Positions 12,101-25,700 of a stretch of DNA of 64,000 nt are shown piece by piece. Position 1 is the first letter of the stretch. Each line of letters starts with the position of its first letter. The notes below the pieces were generated by a model that saw nothing but the letters and a program-made list of their open reading frames with translations, ran no database searches and was not told the DNA's origin. Source of the DNA: Eucriotettix oculatus (lineage: Eukaryota > Arthropoda > Insecta > Orthoptera > Tetrigidae); assembly GCA_034510155.1 (NCBI GenBank), contig CM067377.1:213377894-213441893 (forward strand). The letters are read 5' to 3'. Position numbers and translations under genes: made by a program.

Positions 12101-15100
12101 AAAAATTATAGAACGAAATACACAATATTTAAGGTGTCATGCATATATTCCTATAAGTATTTTACAAAATTTATACGGCTATTTACATAAAACATTTGGT
12201 AAAGTTTATAGGAAGTAACCCACTCCTTTATCCAGTCATGATAGGCCCGGCTTTGGACTGTGCATTGACAAGGAACCAATGTTGTGGGAATACAAAGTCC
12301 TTTTAACACTAAAATATAAATATTAGGATTTTTTTCCTCATCCCGTAACAGTATACGTAGGTTCTGTGTTTCTTTATATGGGAGCGGGTTGGTGACTTGA
12401 GAACAAAGATATTATTCAAAAGGTTGAACAAAACTATGTGAACTATATGAAAGGACAAAAAGATGCTGGGAATTAAGTTAACTATAAGTAAGAGTAACAA
12501 ATCAAAATCAAGTTTCTGTCATGATTATTTTAGTAAAAATTAAGACATTACCAAACTGCCTGTTATAAAAGGTGTTAAAGCTATCGCTTCCAAATTTATT
12601 ACGATCTCAGGAAACCGACTACAAGAGCCGACTCAGGAGAGCGACTCATTCTGCAGCAGGCAAAAGGAAAACTCAGGCAGGCGGTTCACTCAAAACTCAA
12701 TGACTCAAAACATCACAGACAACTCTACACAACAAACAGTTAGCCGTAACTCCTTTTATGGAGTCAGTTTGGAGAATGGTTCTTAATATTCAAATAAAGG
12801 TATTGGAGACAATTTCATGTTTTGTTCAAGTAAACATTTCTTCATGGACAACTGACCAACAAAAAAATTAAACTCACCTCTCCAAACGCTGGGCCTCCGC
12901 CCGTTGTTCACGCTCAATTTCACGTTGTCGAACTCTTTCTTCTCTTCGTCTACGATCCTCTTCTCTTAACTCTCTCTCACGCTCCCGCAAACGCTGTCTT
13001 TCTCGTTCCTCCTAAAGTGCACATGTAAAACTTTAAATTTAAGATTTTTGAGGAAAAACTATTCTACATAATTACTAATAACAATAATTAACTACCTACT
13101 TCTAAACTATTACTCCAAATCAAAAGTTGAATTAACAATTCTCCACTGTTTTAAATGCTATTTTTTTTTTACCAACTATGTTTCACAACTTTTAACACAC
13201 TCTTTCACTGATAAAAACTTCAATCCAACCTTCCAAATGCTGCCACTATGCTCCAGTATATTTTGATGGCTCTGGGTGCAGGTTGTTGACTTTTCAATTA
13301 GCTTTTGTTTCACTGTCCGTGCAGTCCATTCAGACAAATTTATCAACTCTATAATGCCACTCAGAATTCTTCCAAAGTGCAAGCCTCAAGGCTTTTGACA
13401 TCACTGGTGTTGACACATCTCTAACATTTTCACTGGCTTTCTGTAGACACAAAATGTCAACTCCTCTCAACATGATAATGGTAAAAAATTGCTTTCAAAG
13501 CCAGTGAAAGAATTGTTCTTTATCCTCCTTAGATTGGAGTCCAGTATTTAAAAATAGGCAGTTATTTCTCAATTATCAATTAGGTTTATTAAATTAAATT
13601 AAGCTGGTTCCATCACACCAAACCAGTATCAGTAAACTTAACTCATTCACCTACGAGTACCTCAAAAGCTACAAGGTGAGGGAATATGCCAAAAATCTTT
13701 ATATTCGAGTAAAGGAGAACAGAGGAACCAAGGCTGGATTTCATCTTTAACTCACAAGGTCTAGAACCAATGATGTATACAAAAACTCGATAAATTACTC
13801 AGCAAACAAAATGCGCTGCCTTCTCCAAGATGAACTTAGTTCCCCTAAAACCTTTTTATTTGAAGTAAATATTAACCTCATAATAACGTAATAGTAAAAA
13901 CTAACAACTTGAAGTGACATAATTCACCGCTGCTGACTCCCCATCTGTACCACTGATCATGATAGCGACGGAATCCTCTTGCCGATTCTTTCTTCTAGGA
14001 GAGTGAGGCTCATGGGCCATTCTCGTGCCCCCTTACCCTTATCTGGGTGAAGGTCAGCACTCCAGGCTTCACACCGGCCGATCTTCGGTGCGGACTGCGG
14101 CTGTGGACACGGGACGAATGGTGGCTGCTGCACGGGCTGCGGTGACGCTCACGGTCCCTCTCCTTGCGCTCCCTCGACACGTCTCGGCTGCGAAGCTTCT
14201 CGGAGCGTTCGGACTCGGTGTTTTTCGGGGTGCCGTCTTTCTTTACTTCTTTATTAGAATTTTCTTCTTGAAGTTGTTCTTCACTCACTTTTAATGATTC
14301 TCCTCCTTCAGCTTCAGTCTTAACATCTACAGAAGCATAACATGAACATTTACTGTGTGCTGTTGTCTGAAAAGTCAACATTTTTTTTACATTATGCAAA
14401 GAAACATGCTCTCGCTTCCTAGTAAGAGTAAATCTATTTATACTAAGTGCTAATCACGTTTCATAACAATCCTGGTTAGCCTTTCAAAATACGCCTTATC
14501 TCGAACAAGCTCCTTTCTAACAGAACAATTATTAGATGAATTTCAAATGCAGCTTCACTGTAACAGCACATTACCTAAATCTATTATACATTTAGTGCAC
14601 ACAAATGGAAGTAGGCTAAAAACATATTATAACAAAAACGGCACAAAGCTCACCTCCTTCCACTATTAAAGATGAGTCTTTATCTTCATTTTTCTCGTCA
14701 GATTTACTTGTACTGAGTTTTCTTTCATGCCTTTTCTTTTCCTCTATCTTCTTTGTGGGAGTTCCTGGAAGCTTGGCAACATTCTTTTTGGGGGGACCAG
14801 ACGAGTCACCTTTCGCCTGTAAATAATCATTTACTCTGTACTGAATTAGGAATCATTGGCAAACAACATAATGTTTTACTTTACAGATAATTAATGTTGT
14901 TCTCTAGACTTACTGGAATAACAAAGAGGTAGAATAATAAACACCGCGAGAACTATTTATATAAAATCTACACAGCAGAAATATATAATTCAAGTATACG
15001 CTCCATCATTGATGATAAATTTCAAATTGAAGTTAACATGAACCAGATGAACTAAATACCTTTCCAATCCTGTTCGTTATTTATTATTAGAGAAGCATGG

Positions 15101-18100
15101 CTAATTTCAATGTATTAGCCACATTATTCAACTTTACAGTAAATGTAAGCATAAGAGTTATAATGTAACGTCCTGATACTTGAAAACATATTCTAAAATC
15201 AAATTAAGAATTAAACTTTAAAAAAAAAGAAACTCTCACCCTCTCAACAGATATCATTCTTGCATGCAATTCAGTCCTGTGAAGGTGCTGTATACATTTG
15301 GAAGCATCATCACTTGTTGCCATCGTAACATAGCCATAGCATCTGGCCCCCGGAGTTCGGGCATTTGTCACGACCTTTGCTCCTATGACCTTCCCATACT
15401 TTGAAAAAACCTGCTTTAAGTCTGTGGCCCTCGTGGAAGATGAAAGGCCACTGACCCACAGGTTACGACTGCTACTTGTAGCCGGAGTAGTGGCTTTTGG
15501 CTTTTTATCTGTCAATTATAAATGTGTATCATAATTTTCCAAAAGGCAATATTATTGATTTTAACATTCAGTTGAACATACCTTTTTCCTCTTTGGGCGA
15601 TGTCACTTCTGTTGTTGTATTTACACTGTAGAAAAAGACAAATACATTAGAAATATTGAAGTAACACTCAGATTATAAATATGAGATAGCTACTCACTTC
15701 TGAGAAACTACATCCTCCACAGGCTTTTCTGTCTCATTCTCTGCTGATGGCTTCTCTTCTCCTTGTACAGGCTCTGTCTTTATTTTTTCAGCAGTTACAA
15801 TTGCTGTTTTTCTCTCCCCTACAGTCAAAAAAAATTCCTTCAATGTCTATTACAAATATAATGTAAATTGAAGATGATAAAAAACATATCTCAAATTCAA
15901 ACTTACCCTTTTGCTCTTTATCCTGGCTGCTTTCTTCCTGGAATTTTAAACATATAAATAAATATATATTTAGCAAGTAGTCTAAATAAGCATAAAGTAC
16001 TTCTTTCTATTCATTAAAAAAAAGTCAAATTTAATCATACATGTAGTACAAATAGTAAAATAGATTCCTAATTCGATAAATGAACATGCAATCACACTAA
16101 TTGTAGCCATTTGGCTAAATAGCCTATACATTCAGATCTAATAAAGCAGATATCAACCCACAAAACTTTGTAAGCAATAGTCATATTTGAAAGAATATGT
16201 CGAAAATGTGCACAAGTAAATATTGTGAGAGAAAAGCACAATCTAAACTAGACAAAAAGCTGCAGAGTTTAGTGGCAAAGGCCACACCCTAAATTAAATA
16301 TAGTTTGGGTAAACATAAAAAATCATCCAGGCACATACAGTTAAAATCACAATGTTTACTTGTTTTGATCATGCAGGGATGTCTGTGCCACTCTGTTAGG
16401 TTGAATTAATCTTTAAAATAACAATCTAATGTAAACTGCTGGGGAACTTAAGTTCTTATTTAATGATAATATCATATGGCTAATATTTATTGTATGTAAA
16501 TGGATGGGATAAAATGAAACCTGGTTAAAGTTGTCTATTATCATTTTAAAAGAGTATTTGCCAAATAAATTTTCTGGTGACAGCTGATAATTACGGAGAT
16601 AGAAAATTATATGTGAAGTCATTGTTGTATGGCTACCCTTGAAAAGCGAAGATGGGAGGCATAGTCTTGCCTGAAATTTAGGGCTGATGTTGGCCGTACC
16701 TAAAATTTCCCACAATTCTTTATTCTTTCATGCATTCGTTTTCATTTTATTCTTGCAGAAAAAAATTTTTAAGATAAAAATACAACCTGAATGCCATTTA
16801 CACCAACTGGAATCAAACCAAGATTTTTTCAGTTTTAGTCTTAATTTACATGAACTTACTTCTTCAGCCAGCAATTTCTCCTCATCTTCACCTATAGTCA
16901 AATTTATTGAATCTTCATTATCAACTCCATTGGCTTCTGGTACAGTCTTATCTGCAGATTCTTCCTGTAAATTCGAACAGAAAATTTAGGTATGAACAAA
17001 ATGTATAACCAACAACAAAATGCAGAATAATGTCCCATAAATCCACATTAAAACTCACAGAAGTAACTTTGTCATTCAATTCAAGTCCAAATGAAGGTAT
17101 CAAAAGCTGCATAAATAAAGTAAAAGTCTCAGAAATTAAGCAGGAAGCATAATGAAAGGATTTAAGAGCAGATGTCAAAAGTATAAAATTACAATATGCA
17201 GAGTATATTAAAACCACAGACATCTACCCTTCCCAAGGATATGTTTTTCTTGCAATTTCAAAATATATGGCTGAAATAAAGGAAAATCTAGTTCTTAACT
17301 ATATTATAACAACAAAAATGAAGGGATATATTATTGATGTCAACTTATCACGTTTTGTCACTGGTGTTATTAAACTTGATTTCAACCATAAAACCAAAAG
17401 ATTACCAAAAAACAAGATTTTTCACAAGTACCTTTCGCTTTACTTGTTTTACTTCATCTTTCTGAACATCTACATCAACTGTAACAGTTGGAGCCACAGC
17501 CTCACTCCTCACATTTTCTGTTGAGCTCACAACTGCAGGGGGTTCTTCTTCATCCTCCTCTTCTTCCTCTTTCTCTTTACTGTCTTCTTCTACACCCATC
17601 GACACATCAAGGCTTTCGTCCACATTACCTTCTGCGTCTTGCTCACCCCTCTCTGAAAAATCATTTCACCTCAATAAATTGCAAGGCTAACAGATTCAAT
17701 ATATTCAGAAGCACTCTTACAATCAAATTATAGTTCCAGAGTAAGTAGGTTCATCATAAGGATAGACCAGTAGATTAATTAAAACTAATATCGTAATTCT
17801 AAAATGATAATTATGATTCTCCGACCTTTCTAGGACATGAAATGTAGGAACTGTTTTAAGGTGACACTAATTTTGAAGTCACATAAAATTAATTTAGATT
17901 AGTCTTTCTTCACAGTGTCATTATGGAAGAGTAGAAAGAGACAGAATACAAGATGGAGCTTGCTTGCTGAGGGGATTGGCACATCTGTAAAGCATATCAA
18001 CTCGTCTTTAGCTAAAAATAACTGCAGTTCAAGCTGACTCAACATCATGAGATTAAGTTAAGCAATTCATGGGAAATTATAACTTTCCATGATCATCAAC

Positions 18101-18611
18101 AGAACATGTAAACTTGAATGTTAACCATTAACTTTCAAACAATCAAATAACATATAGCTATAGTGGAAGTAAAGTGTTCATAAATATTTGCACAAGCATA
18201 ACATTCAGATCACCTAAGGTATTAAATGAGCCCCACCCCCTGCTCTGATATTCAGATACATCTGGAAAATGCCGGGCCGCCATGTTGTTGACTTACACTA
18301 TGATAAAAAAATGCAAACACTTACTGGAAGGCCTCTTCGGCGTCTTCTTCTCACATTCAAATAAATACTCTTCTGGGTTGTGTCCCTCATCTTTCAGGGC
18401 CTTAAACGTAATTAACACATTATATGTAACAGTAGCAAAACTGAAGTTAATTAAAGATGAACTGCCGTTCGCTAAGCATAGTTACCTTCTCTAATCTCTC
18501 GATCAAGACCGCTTTCACGCCAACTTTATCCAAATCACGTTTTTCTAATTCTGCTTTTAAATCGACAACTCTTAAATCCACTAATTTCCTTTTTTCCCCT
18601 TCCATCGCCAT
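9194..18611 (-). CDS. Saf-B: Scaffold attachment factor B (SAFB/SLTM) homologue, 17 coding exons
   Basis: SAFB-family proteins are nuclear proteins that bind matrix-attachment DNA and RNA and couple chromatin to transcription and splicing. Exons, 5' to 3': 18611-18486, 18400-18325, 17652-17432, 17106-17059, 16964-16860, 15937-15907, 15818-15698, 15625-15582, 15508-15240, 14816-14654, 14326-14037, 13011-12878, 11545-11414, 11255-11124, 11045-10930, 10499-10325, 9386-9194. All have AG/GT borders and compatible phases, giving 2376 nt (791 aa plus stop). Domains: SAP at about 8-42 (LRVVDLKAELEKRDL); acidic stretch at about 80-100; RRM at about 272-347 with RNP2 LWVSGL (274-279) and RNP1 RCYGYVTM (313-320); SR/RS-like part at about 440-485; PGVLTFTQIRE, then an RE-rich helix (about 490-590); Gly-rich tail ending GPIRKY. 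The length is near the family's 800-950. Exons of 31, 44 and 48 nt are small, and an extra or alternative exon could be missed. The start ATG sits in AAAATGGCG. Confidence 0.93.
9830..10155 (+). repeat. Unclassified interspersed repeat (family A), copy 1, in SAFB intron 16
   Basis: This copy shares ordered blocks with 43645-44095, 44138-44395 and the reverse strand of 61420-61585. The blocks are GGTAATCCTGAACGAGGCAA, CGTAGGAAGAGAATTGAAAA, AGCCAAGGGTTGACTAGG, AGAGATGCAGGGTAAGCCC and AACCTGCATCAAGTAGGT. No coding frame is evident, so it looks like a non-autonomous mobile element or the non-coding part of a larger one. Confidence 0.7.
11932..12770. mobile_element. Possible hAT-like MITE in SAFB intron 12
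   Basis: The segment starts GTAGTGATGGGCAGATAG, a start seen in many non-autonomous hAT elements, and is rich in GACTCA/GAGTCG-type words (about 12007-12020 and 12620-12715). I could not define matching terminal repeats or an 8-base target duplication, so the class and limits are uncertain. Confidence 0.3.
13012..14036. other. SAFB intron 11, no further feature seen
   Basis: This is AT-rich intronic DNA between the exon ending TFTQIR and the exon starting EERERQR. No repeat family or exon is recognised in it. Confidence 0.5.
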
Positions 18612-18720
18612 TTTGAAATTGTAAACAATGTGTCGGTTTTTACGAATTGCTGTAGCACCTTGGACGTAAGCACAAAAACCAAAGAGTTTACAATATGAGC
18701 GTCAATGCAAAGATAATAAT
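18600..18720 (-). promoter_or_regulatory. SAFB start region with YY1/Pho-like motif
   Basis: CAAAATGGCG (plus-strand CGCCATTTTG, 18606-18615) overlaps the SAFB start codon and matches most of the CAAAATGGCGGC motif bound by YY1/Pho-type factors in animals. It can equally be read as a favourable start context. The transcription start is presumably within the following 100 bases. No TATA box is evident. Confidence 0.4.
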
Positions 18721-18854
18721 CAACTTGATTAAACTTTCGATATTCATCGAGATTTTCCAATTATAAAATATCTTTTTTTAATTAAAAAAGGAAACAAATT
18801 ATTTTCAAACAAATGAGGGAGCACTGTAGGTAATGAGGATATTATTTTTATGTC

Positions 18855-18955
18855 GCAGAAATAGTTATTGGTTTTCCACCCGGGTGGAGTAGTTAATAAG
18901 CGACGTTTCGGCGACCAAACGCACTGTCAACTTCCAGACGCAGAACTATATTTAT
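18855..18955 (-). repeat. Repeat family P, copy 1 (GAAACGTC core, CTATTTCTGC end)
   Basis: Read on the minus strand it gives GTTGACAG, CGCCGAAACGTCGC, CCACCCGGGTGGAAAACC and AACTATTTCTGC. The same ordered end is found at 56737-56795 (plus) and 59867-59957 (minus). It lies between the divergent SAFB and membrane-protein genes. Confidence 0.6.
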
Positions 18956-19722
18956 AACAACTACAGCGGTAAACCCCAGGATATTTGATCATTTCATGTT
19001 GTTCGTGCTGTTTCTCCTTGTGGACCGAACACCCGCAGAAATACAAAAGCTAACATTGCAGAAGAATGATGCCCTGTTAATAGATTGACAGGACCGCAAT
19101 AAATTAAAACTTCGGTGTTATATACTCTATAGGTTCATATATTCTTTCTGTGATGTGACGGAAACATCGGCGAAAGAGGTAATCTTATATATAAATGGAT
19201 GAATGTTCCATATATACTCCCAACTAATGAATCAATTTCAACCATGGAGTACAAATACGACTTAAAACACTGTAGGGGGAGTAAGCACAAAATAATATGA
19301 AAACTAAATGATTCTATCGTCACCGGTATTCTTATTATCCTGGTTAAATCAGGATTAAGAAAAGGATACCTATATAACATTTGAAAGGGCCCAGGATTTG
19401 TTGCTTAAAATAAGATTCAGATAAAATGATTTTCCGTCAGTATGAAAGGGCAGTTTATGAGGTCAAAGATATTTACATACGAGTCGCGGATAGTCTGAGT
19501 GAAACAAGTATTTGTATCTCTGGAAATCTTGAAGGACTCGATAGGAGCGTAAGTTGAACTAGTAAACAACATATGCATGTTAGAGTAGTCGGTATCGCTT
19601 TAAATCCTACACTCGTAAATTAAAATTGTTTACCATATAAGTTTCTCACGGAGTAATGAAAATTCCCTTCAATTTTCGTGCAGCAGTTGGCGTGTAGGTT
19701 TTTTGACAGTTGGCTGAAGACG

Positions 19723-22700
19723 ATGCAGCTGTTCACGGACGAGGGTCGCCGGGCGCTGTCCGTGTGGCTTCAGGTTTGCGCCTTCCTCGCCACCGTCGCC
19801 GCGTGTCTCGAGATCTGCGTCTGCGGGCCCATCGTCTGCAACGACAGAGGTCAGAATCTAACCTCCAACGTGACACGAAAAACTGGATATCATTTATATC
19901 GTGCAGATATACGATGCACATGGACGACAAAACACCCCAAGCGGAGCGCTCGCTCGGTCTAGGAGCGGTCAAAGGCTTAGTGGGGAGGTAAACAGTCATT
20001 TCGGGAGATCCCGGCGTTCCCACTGCATGCTCATCCGTAAACTGTGCGATACTGGTGTAGTTTATTTTCGTTTACGGTGATTGAATCTTGCTGTGTACAA
20101 TGGACTGGACCTCCAATTCTGAAATTTTATCAGGGCGAACTCTGTTTGTGGTCTCACCAAAACCATACGAGAAAGGGAAAAGTAGAAAATACACGGGTCG
20201 CCTCGGCGAGCGTGTTTTGCCGACATGAGAATCATTTTTCGCTCAAATTTAGTTAGTTCAGTGACACAGAAAAAGGGGGGGTGGAAATCCTTCAATTTTT
20301 TAAAATGAGAATTTGAAGAAAAGTCACTCCTTACTCAAGTTAGGTGGCAGACCGTCGGGATCCTTATCACACACAAAACACAACATAGATCGTTTAGAAA
20401 AAAGTCCTAAGACTGGTCATATCCGCGCTAACCTATCCTACGCAAGCCTTTTCATTTGCGCCTTAACTACCACATCCTACGTCCTTCCTAATCTGCTCCA
20501 TCCTTGTCTCCATTTTCTGTTCACTTCCCTCAGACACTAATTTTACAAGACCCTCATGTCTCAAAACGTAATCTATCCCTTCTCTCATCCAATGTCCTCC
20601 ATATTGTTTGCTCTTACCCCATTAATGTTACAACTTTCTATCCACCCATCTCATTCACCTAGAGCACCACATTTCAAAGCCTCCTACTCTTTTCTTTTTT
20701 GCAACTCCTACTGTCCCCGTTTTAGACCCATACACTCCATACCAACATTTTTAGCAACGATTTCCCAATATTCACACTTATATTACCAGGAAGTAAATTC
20801 CTCTTCCTTGCCTGTGCTATCCTACTCTAGTAGCAGAATTCCTTAACTTCCTTCAAAATATGCCTTCCCGATCTAACAGCCTTTTTCAATTCACTGTTTC
20901 CCACACTACACTCCATTATTATGATTTTCAAGTCTCTTCTGACTCCCCTCATCAGCAAACTGAAGAGTTTTTATTTCTTCTCCTTCCAGTATGATTCCTT
21001 TATGAAATGAGCCTATAAAAATTGGGCCATTCAGTTAGAATATCTGTCCACCCTCTTTCCAGTTGCCCAATTTCTGTACCTAATCTCAGTCCAGAGTGCT
21101 CGTGGTGATAATGGCGTGTCGTGCCGCAGTTCCGGCGCCGCCGCTGCTGAGCGTGGCGGCCTTCTGCGAGTGCGTGTCGGGGGCGACGTCGCTGCCCGCG
21201 TGCGCGTGGCTGGGGCAGTGCGTGGCGCCCCGCCTCCGCGCCCCCGCGCGCTCCCTGCGCCGCCCCGCGCTCTTCCACGCGTCGCTGCCCACCGCCGTCT
21301 GCCTCGGCGCTCTCCTGCTGCAGGTCGTCGCCATCGTCTGCTGCGCCCTCGACAGGTGACTGCGGCCATCAAAACAATTAATTTCTCCTTTCATCACCAA
21401 TTTCGAGCATAATATTAATAATAGTCGTTTTTACATGAAGTAATTTCACATTAGATGGTGTGCCGCATATAAGATGGAAGTTTCAACCCATAAGACCCAA
21501 GCCATAGTCTTTGGAACTTCGTTGGGTCGCCAACCAATAATCAAATATCGCGATCAGTCAATTGCCGTCTGCAGGGAAGTGAAGTACCTAGGTGTAGTAC
21601 TTGATGAGAAACTAAGCTTTATGGCTCATTTCAAAGAGGTCCTACCTAGGGCAGTTAAGGTAGTCAACCAGATTCTAAGAGTGGCACGTAGAGAGTACGA
21701 AATCGCTCCTGCCAAGCTCCTGACCTATTACAGAGCGGTCTTTGAGGCCATAGCCTTGTATGCCATCCCGGCTGCATCGCATGTGCTACAGAGGGTCGCT
21801 GTGTGTAGGCAGCTGCGGATTGCACAAAGAAGGGTTCTCCTTCGTCTCCTTCGAGCCTATAACACCACGCCTCTCGAGGCACTTCAGATTATAAGTCAGA
21901 TACCGCCGCTCGAACTCACTGCCCGTGCAAGAGCAGCGACCTACTTTTTAGGCAAGGGAGAGGTGCAAAAGGCACAAGCCCTAACAGACGATACATGCGA
22001 CTCGAAAGCAACTGTGATGAATTGGGTCAACCGCACCTGGGCTCATTCCTGGACTGAGACCCACAAAAGTAAGTGGACAAAACGAGTGCTACCGAGTCTG
22101 CAATTACGACAAAGTCTCACGGCGCTCAAGCCGACGAGAGAAATTGTTCACATCCTAAGTGGACATGGCCCGTTTAGGGCCAAACTATATGAGGTTGGAA
22201 GAGCAGACACTCCAATCTGCGACTGCGGGGAGGAGGAAGAGACGGCGGAACACGTACTGATGAGGTGCCCCATTTGGGACACGTTATTCGGGGCGGTCCG
22301 CCAACTCGGTCTGCAGGAAACGCTGAAAAACCCCGAAGGGGTTGCAACACTCACAAAGTCTCTCAGGGTTCTAGAGAAAGAAAAAGCGGACTTGGAAAGC
22401 GCCGTTAGGTTACACTTTGCTGACTAGCAGAAATGCGACGTCAGCCTGGGGAGCAGCGCGCAGTTCTCAAGTGCCTTGGTGTCGGTCTATCACACGGATC
22501 CCAGCGTTTGAGGCACCGGTGGGCCCGCAAGGGAGTACATAGGCAGCCGAGCTGGTTCTGAGTGATACGGCTAGTATCCTATATGAGCACGGGAGTTAGA
22601 CGACGACGGGTCGGCACTTGAAAAGGTGCTAGTAACTGAGTCTAACTCAAGGGAGTCGACGAGTCCCAGACTAAGGGGTCGAGACTGATTATCAGTCTTA

Positions 22701-25700
22701 GTAACCGATGTCGAAACTCCCTGGCTGTAGTTCTCCGTAAAACCGGGAGATTGCGCAAGTCCCCCACAGGAGATAGCTGCTAACTTGAACGTCGACTAGG
22801 GTGGCAGGCCTAAAAACCAGTCAATCCTCAGCTCGGCGTCAAGTTTCAATGACATTTGCTCGAAGTCTGGCCCGCCGCTGGGGAAGTTCTGAAAAGGATT
22901 CACAACGGCAGCTGGCTGCCGTTGGGGAAGTTCTGGAAAGGATTCACGGCGGCGGGGGGCCAAGAGCAAATGTAAGTGCGAGCTCTACCTAATAGGTGAC
23001 CCCATGGTAACCAGCCGTTACCAAAACAGAGCAGCACAAGGCCCACCAGAGCCTTCAGCGAAAAACTCTGGTACTCCGGGGTGAGCGTAGCCCAGCTGTC
23101 GCTCTACCGGGCGGCAGCCCAGCTCACAATACGGGTTGGACTCGGAGTGGCAGTGACGTGCGCTCACAAACCCACGGTGGCGGTGCTAGCAAGTCGGAGC
23201 CCTGGGTGGACCAGGCCCGTCATTTGAAGCCACCAGCCCTTAGGTAAGGCAGCGGCCCTGAGGGCACTCTCGCCGTTGCGGGCGGAGTGCAATTCCAACA
23301 GGACTAAAACTCGGGTGTGGGAGCCGCACGCAATCTGAGCACACTAACATCCGCAGCTTACGAGCCGGTCTGGCGGCTAACCCCATCTGGCCGGTTTCAA
23401 GAGATGCACGAGCACCTTCGGTGAGGAGTCCTTTGGGACTCTCTATGTCAGGAAAAATTTGACGAATAATATGCACATAAAATACTTCTCGGGGTTACAC
23501 CAGGTTATGATCTTAAACAATGACATTTTATCACTGGCTATCGCCGCCATCATCTTCCAGACCGGAATGTGATGGCGGTGATAAATGTCGCTGTTTAACG
23601 ACGTTTCCTAGGTCGATGCCCGGGAAGCCTTTCTTCGTGCAATTCCTGGTTCGAGTCCTGGTCCGGTTGACATTTTTCCATTCTTATCTTTCTTCTAAAA
23701 TTAGCTTTATGCTTTACCGAGCTTCAATTGAAGTATATTCACTTCCTTAGACTAGAATTTAATGCACCTGTGATCAATTTACACGCTGTTCATTCTTCAC
23801 GTATTTCCTATAATTAGGGTGTGAAGAATGTGATTAATGAATTGGCAGGTGAGACCTAGCTTAGATTTACTGGAATGGAGAAATGATGAATCGGTCCTTG
23901 GACGTCAACTCCGATTAGCTCGGTTGGTAGGACACCCGGCTGGATATCGGGGGGTCCCTGGATTCGAATCCCTGGCCCGGTTGACATTTTTCCATTCTTG
24001 TCTTTCTTCTAAAATTAGCTATATGCTTTACTGAGCTTCAATTGAAGCAATGCACCTTAAAGCCTGATTATTAAGAATATATAAATAATTACCACATTGC
24101 CCACATATTGGTTGCCAAAGTTGGCCGCCAACATATTGTTCACTTGACTTCTGTCCAGTAGATGGACCCATTCTTCTTTGTGACTGCGTACTTATTGTGC
24201 ACATATTGGCCCCATATCTTGGATGGAGAAAACCACTCCCACAAGAAACTTTTGCCAACTCCATTTCCTACTTCCAGTATTATTGGCCAATACAAACCAG
24301 CCCTCCTCTATTCCATGATCTTGGCCTGCATTGCTACATTCGAGTGATTCTGTGAATTACATGACATAAGGCCCGGAGCTTTTGAGAAAATTCGTGGGTG
24401 CAGTGGTCTTTTTTGTCAGAATTCATGGGGTGATTTAACTGAAAATTAATGAGTATGCAAGGGAAATTGGATTGGTTATTAGTGGTAGGATTTACTTTCT
24501 GTTGTATAATGTGTAAGCACCCCATTTGGTGGGTTCTGTTCTGTTACAGCACTTGACATGATTCTTGTTCCGTTGCAGCTTTGATGACTTGGATGACAAG
24601 CGACAACTGTTGTTTGTAGGGACTCTAGCATCTGTTACCCTTTTCATACAGGTACACATGTCACCATTTTTTTTTTTCAAATCTTCCACGAATGCAGATT
24701 AGATGTAAAAGTACTAACTATTGTATTCTGTGGTGCATCAGTAATGTCCCTATTCCTTTGAATGTACTTTCTTTATTATTTGGAACCTCTCTATGATTTT
24801 CCTCTGTATAACAACACAGAGATTTTACTTTTCCAAACAGGACCAACAGATATTGTTTGTATTGTACTGTGTAAGTCAACCATTACTAAAGAAAAGAAAA
24901 GAGAAGAGAAGGTGACTGATGAATAAGTTGAAAGCTAACAAGGAAAATTTTATGGAGGTGGATAGGAACAAACGATAAGAAAAGAACAAAAAAGAAGTGG
25001 GAAAAGAATATACAAAAGAAAAAGAATTAAGTTAGATATGTAAGAGTTAATCTTTGTCAACAGCATCATTTCTAACCACTGGAGACTCATTATCTACAAT
25101 TCAGTTTAATATGAGGGATGCAATTGAGACTTCTGCCAAATAATGGTAATGCACATGCTGATAGATATTTGAAGGTGAAACCATGGCTTTTAATGGTTCT
25201 TGATGTGTAACACAAGAGATTATGAAAAGAGGATGAGTAGTGACAGTATTAATCCAACTGTACTAAAATGGGTGACATTAGAACAGAAATAATAAGCAGA
25301 AACAGTAGACAGGAGGCATATATAGATGTGTGGAGTGAGAGGAAAAAGGTAAAGGAGTGGCTGATGTGGTATAAAATTATCATTAGAACTCTGTGATTTT
25401 GTTTTGCATGTCTTGCTCATTAAAATGATAATTCATGATTCACTCAAGTGTTTCATACAATTTTACTATACAAATACTATTTCCTGAATTGAACGATGAA
25501 GTTGTAGCAGCAATATCAAATCTTAGAAAACTCCTTCAGCTGTTCCAGAGAATATTGATTTAATCGAAAAAGTTTGTATAACAATTCCTGTGTCTACTGT
25601 TTACAAGACGAAGCCTTTACTTTCTATTAGGGAGGACTGGTGGTGTCTGTGCGCCTGCTGGGCACATCCACCGAGGGGGCTCTGCTGTCAGGCGACCTGG

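Noticed and set aside
21000..21412. Several overlapping 90-113-codon frames around 21.0-21.4 kb
   Set aside because: They are shadows of the GC-rich exon 2 of the membrane-protein gene. Only one frame joins exons 1 and 3 in phase.
23912..23986. Possible functional tRNA gene
   Set aside because: It has A and B boxes, but the arms are imperfect and the sequence continues into a tail shared with a second copy, so a SINE is the better call.
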